A stretch of DNA of 64,000 bases, taken from Carnobacterium sp. 17-4. GTDB lineage: Bacteria > Bacillota > Bacilli > Lactobacillales > Carnobacteriaceae. The position numbers were made by a program, and so were the translations under genes. Of the stretch, positions 58,053-64,000 are shown one piece after another (within the stretch, counting starts at the first letter, position 1; every line of letters begins with the position of its first letter). The stretch spans positions 860,501-924,500 of the forward strand of contig NC_015391.1 of assembly GCF_000195575.1 (NCBI RefSeq), read 5' to 3'. The notes beneath the pieces were generated by a model. It worked only from the letters and a program-made list of their open reading frames with translations. It was not told the DNA's origin and searched no databases.

Positions 58053-58811
58053 ATGGAAGGCTGGATAAAGCTTCATAGAAAATTATTAGATAGTCCTATA
58101 TTCGAAAATGAAAAGCTGCTAAAAGTTTTTATGTATTGTCTGCTTAAATCCAGTCACCAAGATAGAGAAGCAGTGGTTGGGTTACAGACTGTAGATATAA
58201 AAAAAGGACAATTTATTTTTGGGAGAAAGAAAGCAGCTCAGCAGTTAAACATGAAAGAAAGCACCGTTTGGAAGCATATCAAATTCTTAGAAAAAATAGA
58301 TTCAATTTCTTTAAAGAGTAACAACAAATTTACTGTTGTATCTGTTGTCGGGTGGGCGATTTACCAAGGAGATATAACAACAAAGGAACAACAGAGTAAC
58401 AACAAAGGAACAACAGAAGAACAACAGAGTAACACAGACAAGAATGTAAAGAATGTTGAGAATGTTAAAAATGTAAAGAATAAAGATATAGTCGGGCAAG
58501 AATCACCCGACAATGTGCCTTATAAGGAAATTGTTGATTATCTCAATCTAAAGGCAGGAACTAACTTCCGGCCATCAGCTTCAAAAACTAAAACACTTAT
58601 CAAAGCAAGAATAAATGAAAGCTACTCAATTGATGATTTTAAAAAAGTTATTGATATAAAAAGTGATGAGTGGCTAAAAAATAAAGACATGGTGAGGTAT
58701 TTACGTCCAGAAACTCTGTTCGGAACTAAATTTGAAAGTTATTTAAATCAAAAACAAGTCTATAAGGATACCAATGAACGGGCTACTAGTGAGTATGATA
58801 ATTTCTTTTAG
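58053..58811 (+). CDS. Phage replisome organizer/initiator
   Basis: The 252-residue protein has an N-terminal winged helix (about 1-110, MEGWIKLHRKLLDSPIF), a low-complexity Asn/Gln/Lys linker (about 108-150) and a conserved phage C-terminal domain (about 155-235, VPYKEIVDYLNLKAG; RYLRPETLFGTKFESYLN). This is the usual phage initiator that recruits the DnaC-type loader encoded next. The linker DNA carries tandem repeats that may be the origin. Confidence 0.85.
   Translation: MEGWIKLHRKLLDSPIFENEKLLKVFMYCLLKSSHQDREAVVGLQTVDIKKGQFIFGRKKAAQQLNMKESTVWKHIKFLEKIDSISLKSNNKFTVVSVVGWAIYQGDITTKEQQSNNKGTTEEQQSNTDKNVKNVENVKNVKNKDIVGQESPDNVPYKEIVDYLNLKAGTNFRPSASKTKTLIKARINESYSIDDFKKVIDIKSDEWLKNKDMVRYLRPETLFGTKFESYLNQKQVYKDTNERATSEYDNFF
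58376..58430 (+). repeat. Tandem 22-base repeats within the replisome organizer gene
   Basis: Two adjacent 22-base copies (differing only in the last two bases) start at 58376 and 58398, followed by an 11-base partial copy to 58430. A second set of shorter AAGAATGT-type repeats lies at 58441-58482. It encodes the low-complexity linker. Candidate iterons of the replication origin. Confidence 0.75.
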
Positions 58812-58823
58812 GAGGGAAGTTAA

Positions 58824-59666
58824 ATGGAAAGTACTTCTAAGGCAATGCAACTCACATTGACAAAATTAACTTATATTGTCGAAACTCCTTGTCCTGAATG
58901 TCGCGGTGATATGAGAGCTTGGAGGGAGAAAGAAGGAGATCCTCCGCGTTGTGCTACAGTTTGCTTGGCTTGTGGTTATAGGTCTTTACAAAAGAAAGAA
59001 GCCATCACAACTAAAAAGTTATTTGAGGAAAGCATGAAAACTAAAGCGATGAATTATTTAAATTACGGATCAATCATTACAAATAAAAAGTTACTCGAAT
59101 TCAGATTAGACCAGTATAAAGAAATCGATTTAGAAACCATTAACGCTAAACAAGTTGCTATGAGTGCTTTAGATAAATTTAAAAACGGTGAAGAAGTACA
59201 CGTAATATTCAGCGGATCAACTGGAACAGGAAAGTCGAGTTTATCAGTCGGGATTTTACAAGAAGCGTTAGTTCAATCAAATTATGATAAAAAATGTCTT
59301 TTCATTAATTATCGTGAACTTTTAGAACAACTTAAATTTGCTATGAATGATGCCGAGGTAAGAAAGAAAATTACAGGAACCGTTATGAAAGAAATAAAAC
59401 TAGCTGACTTGATTGTCCTGGATGATATAGGTGCAGAGTTAGGGACCATTAAAGATGAGGCAAGAGGCAGCGTTTATAACCTAGATACATTGACAGCAAT
59501 CACTGAGGCGAGGGAAAACAAGGCTACTATATTCAATACAAACTTAACGTCAGTTCAAATTAAAGAAGCCTATGGAGAAAGAATCCTTTCCAGAATGATG
59601 AATAATTCTACCGGTTTAATGTTTAGGTTTAAAAACACTAGCGATAAGCGTATTGCAGGAATTTAA
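58824..59666 (+). CDS. DnaC/DnaI-type helicase loader
   Basis: The 280-residue AAA+ protein has a zinc-finger-like N-terminus (C23, C26, C47, C50, with C43 also nearby), Walker A GSTGTGKSS at 131-139, Walker B LIVLDDIGAE, sensor FNTNLT and arginine finger GERILSRM. It loads the host replicative helicase at the phage origin. AGGAGGGAAG precedes the ATG. Confidence 0.9.
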   Translation: MESTSKAMQLTLTKLTYIVETPCPECRGDMRAWREKEGDPPRCATVCLACGYRSLQKKEAITTKKLFEESMKTKAMNYLNYGSIITNKKLLEFRLDQYKEIDLETINAKQVAMSALDKFKNGEEVHVIFSGSTGTGKSSLSVGILQEALVQSNYDKKCLFINYRELLEQLKFAMNDAEVRKKITGTVMKEIKLADLIVLDDIGAELGTIKDEARGSVYNLDTLTAITEARENKATIFNTNLTSVQIKEAYGERILSRMMNNSTGLMFRFKNTSDKRIAGI

Positions 59667-59680
59667 AAGGAGAAAGATCA

Positions 59681-59905
59681 ATGGGAAAAGAAGAGCAGAT
59701 GGATGTAGGACTAACTAAAAAGCGAGAAAAATTTATAAAAGATGTAATAGATTACTTTGATGAATATGACATTGATGAAGACAGTAAGCACTTTTCTTCA
59801 GAACTGCTACAAGATTATTTTAATAAATACAGGTATAGAGATCTAATTTTGTTCAATGGCAGAGCAAAAAAAGTAAAAAAAATAATTAGAAGAGCACTAA
59901 AGTAA
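59681..59905 (+). CDS. Small acidic/basic phage protein, unknown
   Basis: Seventy-four residues, with an acidic middle (DEYDIDEDSKH) and a very basic C-terminus (KKVKKIIRRALK). Not recognised. AAGGAGA before the ATG. Confidence 0.6.
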   Translation: MGKEEQMDVGLTKKREKFIKDVIDYFDEYDIDEDSKHFSSELLQDYFNKYRYRDLILFNGRAKKVKKIIRRALK

Positions 59906-59931
59906 ATTCTTTTAGTGAAGGGGTGTGAAGT

Positions 59932-60462
59932 ATGGAATTAGGAATATTTGAAAAACAAGAGATGCATAAGTATTTCGTGTTAGATGAAAAAATTAAACAA
60001 ATTTATGAACGCTTAGATTACAGAAGAGAAAGTTTTTACTCTCAAAATATGTTTTTACATACTGAATACCCTTCACAAAAGGATATTGATGCTAAAAACA
60101 ATTCAGATTTAAAAGTTAGAGGTTTTAATATTGAATACAACGTTATTGAATACATTGATATTGAGCGAGCTACTTTAAAAGTAATTGAAATGCTAAAGGA
60201 TAAGCAGCGTTACTTAAACGACTATCTAAAAGAGCTTAAATCACAAGAGAGAGAATATTTATTAACCAGGTACTCTTTACAAGGAGTACAAGGAAACACG
60301 ACACAAACGGACATAAACTTATATGCAGAAATTTTAGAAATAAATGAAGCTATCAGCTATAAATATGGTTATCCTCCGGATGAAGAAAATAAGTTTATCA
60401 TATCCGACCAAAGAAATTTTTTAGATGATTTTAAGGCAATAGCTGAAATGTTAAAGGTGTGA
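59932..60462 (+). CDS. Phage protein, possible late regulator A
   Basis: The 176-residue helical protein. Residues about 85-130 (LKELKSQEREYLLTRYSL) resemble the region just before the sigma-like helix-turn-helix of ArpU/DUF1492-type phage proteins, but the expected helix-turn-helix that should follow is not clear. First of four consecutive small proteins with similar layout. GAAGGGGTG precedes the ATG. Confidence 0.55.
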   Translation: MELGIFEKQEMHKYFVLDEKIKQIYERLDYRRESFYSQNMFLHTEYPSQKDIDAKNNSDLKVRGFNIEYNVIEYIDIERATLKVIEMLKDKQRYLNDYLKELKSQEREYLLTRYSLQGVQGNTTQTDINLYAEILEINEAISYKYGYPPDEENKFIISDQRNFLDDFKAIAEMLKV

Positions 60463-60468
60463 ATACGA

Positions 60469-60870
60469 ATGAATGACAGCAATCGAGGGATGCAGTTGTT
60501 AAATTTTTACTTACGAAAATGGAAGTATTTTGACGTTAACATTGCTTATTTATCAGATATTGAAAAGATTCAAATGAAGATTCTTTATGCTAGCTTGAAA
60601 AACTTAAATGAAGACGAGATAAAATTTTTGTCTGAGAGGTACAGGTTTACTGAGTTAAAAAAGATAACTGCTCAAGAGGCTGCTTCATTAAGAGCTGTTT
60701 CACTATACAAGTACAAAGAAAAAGAGAATGCAATCGGAATTAAGTTAATTCCATATTTTTTAGAAAATGAAAAAAAGCTTAAAGAAGAACTAAATGAAGC
60801 AGTAAGAATTGAAGCCAAAAGAAGAAGAAAGAATAGATTTAAATCTAATTTTAGGAGTGGAGATTGTTGA
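60469..60870 (+). CDS. ArpU-like phage late transcription regulator B
   Basis: The 133-residue protein has LKNLNEDEIKFLSERYRF then a helix-turn-helix-like segment (KKITAQEAASLRAVSLYKYKEKE), the pattern of ArpU-type regulators, and a very basic C-terminus (EAKRRRKNRFK). Overlaps the next gene by 7 bases. Confidence 0.6.
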   Translation: MNDSNRGMQLLNFYLRKWKYFDVNIAYLSDIEKIQMKILYASLKNLNEDEIKFLSERYRFTELKKITAQEAASLRAVSLYKYKEKENAIGIKLIPYFLENEKKLKEELNEAVRIEAKRRRKNRFKSNFRSGDC

Positions 60871-61331
60871 TTGAATTTATTGATTACCAGATAACAAATA
60901 TTGAAGCATCTTACTTAACTCTCAAAAAAAATTATTTAACTGAAGAATTAAAACTTTTAAATAATGAAAAAAAAACAGATGAAGATCTACTCCAATTAAA
61001 AAAACAACATTTAAACTTAATTTTTGACTGGGTTGATGAACTCGCAGATACGGATAGCCAATTGTTAAAACATTATTATTTTGATGGAATGATATTAGAA
61101 AATATAGCTTCACTTTTGAGCATTAATCATGGAGTAGTCGCTAAAAAACATCCTTCCATTATGAAAAGATTGAACAATGATATTTTGTTAAATAAATTTC
61201 CTTATAAAAAAACACCTCTTTATAGTGAGTATTTAATCACTAAAGAACAAGAAGAAGAACAGGGTGCACTAGAAAAACAAAGGGAATACAACAGAGAATA
61301 TAAAAGATCTAAACAAATAAAAAAATATTAA
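60864..61331 (+). CDS. Sigma-region-4-like phage regulator C
   Basis: The 155-residue protein has an N-terminal coiled coil (about 5-60), then a sigma-70 region 4-like unit (TDSQLLKHYYFDGMILENIASLLSINHG..) and a long polar C-terminal tail rich in Glu, Gln, Arg and Tyr. TTG start with AGGAG 7 bases upstream. Similar to late regulators before cos/terminase in Lactobacillales phages. Confidence 0.62.
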   Translation: MLIEFIDYQITNIEASYLTLKKNYLTEELKLLNNEKKTDEDLLQLKKQHLNLIFDWVDELADTDSQLLKHYYFDGMILENIASLLSINHGVVAKKHPSIMKRLNNDILLNKFPYKKTPLYSEYLITKEQEEEQGALEKQREYNREYKRSKQIKKY

Positions 61332-61350
61332 AAATGGAGTGTGATATTCA

Positions 61351-61710
61351 TTGCATGAGTGGGTTAAAGATTATCAGCGCATTACAAATGAAATAGACGT
61401 ACTTGATTATCATATAAAGCAAGGTATTAACATCTCTACAGACTGTGCTAAACAAGCCATTGTTGATGAATTAAACCTGATGCTTAATGAAACTAATAAA
61501 ACATTAATAAAAAAAGAAGACCAGCTTCTGGCACTCAAAGAAATATCTACCATGTTTACAGATATAGATCATGAAGTTTTTGTTAGGAAACACATAAAAA
61601 ATCAAACAACAAAAGTCATATCTCATGACTTAGGAATTTCAAAAAGTCATATCGACAAGATTAATACTGCAAACCTTAATACACTAGAATTTTATTCAGA
61701 ATTCAAATGA
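61351..61710 (+). CDS. Sigma-region-4-like phage regulator D
   Basis: The 119-residue protein has a coiled-coil N-terminus and a clear sigma region 4-like end (FTDIDHEVFVRKHIKNQTTKVI, then DLGISKSHIDKI). TTG start, GGAG 11 bases upstream. Last gene before the noncoding island. Confidence 0.68.
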   Translation: MHEWVKDYQRITNEIDVLDYHIKQGINISTDCAKQAIVDELNLMLNETNKTLIKKEDQLLALKEISTMFTDIDHEVFVRKHIKNQTTKVISHDLGISKSHIDKINTANLNTLEFYSEFK

Positions 61711-62279
61711 GTGGTTGATTGAAAACTTTACAAATTTGAATTTTAAATCACCATTTATAAGGGGGGAATGCCAAACTAGTTTTATTAACCAGATGAAAGG
61801 TGGCGAGATAAGTTCAGTGATGATTAATACACAAATATATATTATCTTTCTAAAACAGAATTAAAAAGATGTTTTGAATAAAGATAAAAAAGAGTTGGAT
61901 CGTTAAAGTTTTGGATAGGCCCCCCCTACCAAATTTTTTTTATTTTTATTTCGGGGGATAGGTTAGGGGGAGGCACGGCCGTCGCTGGACAAAAAAATAA
62001 AAAAAGAAAGGGGGGTGTAAAAATAAAAAGTGGAAATAATTTCAAAAAGCTAATATAGCAGTGTTTTAAAACAATTTATAAAATTTCTAATAAAAGCAAA
62101 TATTAATTTAATGCTATATGAATAGCCACCGATCAACGTTTATGAGTGTTTACTGTATCAATTATAATAAACGCTAAAAACAGGCTGTTTTTTATCAAAA
62201 ATAAAATAAATATATCGGGTTTGAAATATTGGTTTATATGATTAATCAACCCGTTATTTTAATAAGTGAGGTGATTAAA
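61711..62279. other. Noncoding island with C/G runs; cos-like
   Basis: No reading frame with a ribosome site spans these 570 bases. Centre: seven C at 61920-61926, five G at 61953-61957, five G at 61966-61970, a GC-rich GGCACGGCCGTCGCTGG patch (61972-61988) and six G at 62010-62015, all in very AT-rich sequence. The C-run block GGCCCCCCCTACC can pair with GGTTAGGGGGAGGC downstream. Position after late regulators is where cos sites lie in related phages. Confidence 0.5.
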
Positions 62280-62702
62280 ATGAAAACTGAAACAGATAAA
62301 ATAATTGAGGGTTCCTATAGGAGTATAGACAGGATCTGGAAAAAGCATTACGTTCGACCTATGAAACGACAATTAAATGAACATGAATTGATTCATTCTT
62401 TTGATAAAGGCGTTAGGAAATATCAGAGGTTAAGAAATTCACTCCTAGTAAATGATCTGTTGAGAGAGAATCCAGACTTTAAACAATATGTTGAGCTTGT
62501 TGCAGCTGTTATCAATACTAGAATACAAGCTATGACAATGATTAAGCAAAACAAGTTATCAGATCACATAATCCATAGTTTAAATGAAGTCACTAAAATA
62601 GTTGAACTAGGGAATAGCTTAGTAAGTGAGTCTTTAGACTGGGCATATAAAGGCGGATATAAGTCCGATTTGTTAGATAAGTATAGAAAAAAATATTTAT
62701 AA
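62280..62702 (+). CDS. Phage protein before tape measure, unknown
   Basis: The 140-residue basic helical protein, no recognised domain. ATG at 62280 is chosen because GAGGTG lies 6 bases upstream; a TTG 51 bases earlier lacks a site. It stands where tail assembly chaperones would, but lacks a slippery sequence and a second overlapping frame. Function unknown. Confidence 0.6.
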   Translation: MKTETDKIIEGSYRSIDRIWKKHYVRPMKRQLNEHELIHSFDKGVRKYQRLRNSLLVNDLLRENPDFKQYVELVAAVINTRIQAMTMIKQNKLSDHIIHSLNEVTKIVELGNSLVSESLDWAYKGGYKSDLLDKYRKKYL

Positions 62703-62718
62703 TAGGAGGTGAAACTAT

Positions 62719-64000
62719 TTGGCGAAAACTGAAGAAAGTAATGTAGTACTGAATTTCAAAATGGATGGGCAAGTGCAATATGCTCAGACCATAAAAGAAA
62801 TAAACGGAGTTATGAATACTGCTGGTAAAGAATACAACAACCATGTGTCAGCAATGAAAAAAGATGCTACTCAAACCGAGAAACTTCAAGCTGCTAAAGG
62901 TAAACTTGAAATTCAATTAGAGGGTGCTGAAAAGCGTTCTAAGATGTTGAGAGAAGAATACGAGCGGTCCGTAAAAGAAACCGGTGAGTATTCAAATGAA
63001 TCAAAAAAACTATATGATCAGTTGCTTCAGTCTGAAACAGGTGAAAACAAGTTACGAAGTGCATTAGATGCTACCAACGACTCTTTGAAGGAACAAGGAA
63101 ACCTATCTATTGAAGCGGCTGATAAGTTAGCTAAGTTAGAAGAATCAGGCGAGAAAGTCAAGAACGTAGGTAAAGGAATGACCGTTGGTGTTACAGCTCC
63201 AATATTGGCCATTGGTGCAGTTGCAATAAAATCCTTTGGTGAAGTTGATGAAGCGATGGATACCATTATCATGAAGACGGGAGCCACTGGGAATGCAGCG
63301 GACAGCTTGACTCAATCTCTTGAAAACGTCGCTGGAAATACTCATTTAGAAATACAAACAGTTGGTGAAGCAATAGGAGAAATGAATACTCAATTTGGAT
63401 TTATGGACGAGAAGCTAGAAGAATCAACTGACTATATGCTTAAGTTTGCTGAAATTAATAATACTGATGTATCTGAATCTGCTATTAATTCCCGTAAAGT
63501 AATTGAAGCATATGAAATGTCCTATGATGATTTAAACAAAGTATTAGATGCTACTACTAAAGTATCGCAAAATACCGGTCAGTCTGTTGACATGTTGTTC
63601 GATAAAGCAATAACAGGTGCACCACAAATTAAAGCACTAGGTCTTTCTTTTGAAGATGGCGTTGAAATGATTGGTAAATTTGAACAAAGCGGACTTGATT
63701 CAGGGAAAATGTTAGGTTTTATGTCCAAGGCTTCAGTACTATTTGCTAAAGATGGAAAGACTTTAACCCAGGGTCTAGGTGATCTACAAGAAAACATGAA
63801 GAATGCCACCAGTGATACAGAGGCGCTTGCAATGGCCAGTGAAGTATTTGGTTCTAGAGGTGGAGATGCTATGTTTGATGCCATTAAAAGAGGAACTCTT
63901 GATTTAACAGAGCTTGGAGAAATTGCCAAAAACAGTGTTGGAGCAGTTGGTAACACATTTGATGAAACTAGGGATCCTATTGATCAAGCTCAAGAAGCTA
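62719..64000 (+). CDS. Phage tail tape-measure protein (partial)
   Basis: At least 427 residues; the frame stays open to the window end. TTG start, with a perfect AGGAGGT 8 bases upstream. An N-terminal coiled coil (about 1-145) is followed by a TP901-type PhageMin_Tail domain (GMTVGVTAPILAIGAVAIK onward), with FDKAITGAPQIKALGLSFED and EVFGSRGGDAMFDAIK as family stretches. It sets siphophage tail length. Full size is unknown. Confidence 0.9.
   Translation, partial: MAKTEESNVVLNFKMDGQVQYAQTIKEINGVMNTAGKEYNNHVSAMKKDATQTEKLQAAKGKLEIQLEGAEKRSKMLREEYERSVKETGEYSNESKKLYDQLLQSETGENKLRSALDATNDSLKEQGNLSIEAADKLAKLEESGEKVKNVGKGMTVGVTAPILAIGAVAIKSFGEVDEAMDTIIMKTGATGNAADSLTQSLENVAGNTHLEIQTVGEAIGEMNTQFGFMDEKLEESTDYMLKFAEINNTDVSESAINSRKVIEAYEMSYDDLNKVLDATTKVSQNTGQSVDMLFDKAITGAPQIKALGLSFEDGVEMIGKFEQSGLDSGKMLGFMSKASVLFAKDGKTLTQGLGDLQENMKNATSDTEALAMASEVFGSRGGDAMFDAIKRGTLDLTELGEIAKNSVGAVGNTFDETRDPIDQAQEA

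Larger units (their letters stand above)
54421..64000. mobile_element. Left part of a prophage or prophage-derived element
   Basis: It starts at the 3' end of tRNA-Ala(GGC), the likely attL, and runs past the window end. Gene order is integrase, divergent repressor/Cro, excisionase-like, small early genes, replication module, late regulators, noncoding island, small unknown gene, tape measure. TTG starts are frequent. attR is not in the window, so the boundary is inferred. Confidence 0.85.

Noticed and set aside
58376-58482. Possible CRISPR array
   Set aside because: Repeats are directly adjacent without unique spacers and lie in a coding frame.
58311-58499. Reverse-strand hydrophobic 62-residue frame
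   Set aside because: An artefact of the AAC/CAA repeats in the replisome organizer linker.
63027-63956. Reverse-strand frames within the tape-measure gene
   Set aside because: Antisense to a long, well supported open frame; no ribosome sites.

Overview
The window is an AT-rich, low-GC Gram-positive chromosome segment from the Lactobacillales. The best guess is Carnobacterium or a close relative. Supporting markers are IreB, RpoY (RNAP epsilon), DUF1831 between a cysteine desulfurase and mnmA, fused GshF, LiaFSR, T-box leaders, and rplU-prp-rpmA with the Firmicutes-type L27 N-terminal extension. The genus call is inference from gene content, not a database match.

Layout, 1-54 kb, is ordinary core chromosome: amidohydrolase; rex (with its own Rex operator) and tpx (with a palindrome at its start point); T-box-valS; folC, a HAD phosphatase and radC; two near-identical cold-shock genes with duplicated promoters and leaders; mreBCD-minCD (shape and division-site selection); a T-box-controlled polar amino-acid ABC transporter with two tandem binding proteins; L21 leader-rplU-prp-rpmA; a YtxK-type methylase and ackA. 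Reverse-strand genes follow: uspA, a small membrane protein, 6S RNA and rarA. Then come an unknown membrane coiled-coil protein, a MazG-like gene and gshF; cysteine desulfurase, DUF1831 and mnmA (tRNA 2-thiolation); a TPR protein and recD2; a DAG-kinase-like gene; yitT; T-box-alaS; ireB-ruvX-DUF1292; mltG; udk; greA; liaFSR; a KtrA-like regulator; a HesB-like gene; rpoY-rnjA on the reverse strand; a heterodimeric EfrAB/LmrCD-type exporter; and a Cof-type HAD phosphatase.

A short tRNA-Ala(GGC) at 54350-54420 marks the left edge of a prophage or prophage-derived island that runs off the window. It has a tyrosine integrase, a CI-like repressor divergent from a Cro-like protein, an excisionase-like protein, small early genes, a replisome organizer with internal tandem repeats (possible origin), a DnaC-type loader, and four consecutive small proteins, two or three of which look like sigma region 4/ArpU-type late regulators. 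After about 570 noncoding bases containing an odd C/G-run island (cos-like), the sequence goes to one small unknown gene and straight into a tail tape-measure protein. No terminase, portal, capsid, connector or major tail gene lies between. This apparently headless layout is the most interesting item in the window: deletion relic, tailocin-like element or tail-bearing satellite cannot be distinguished without sequence beyond 64000.

A second notable item is a one-base frameshift at the 3' end of the RNase J gene. It replaces the conserved C-terminus with a hydrophobic read-through tail.
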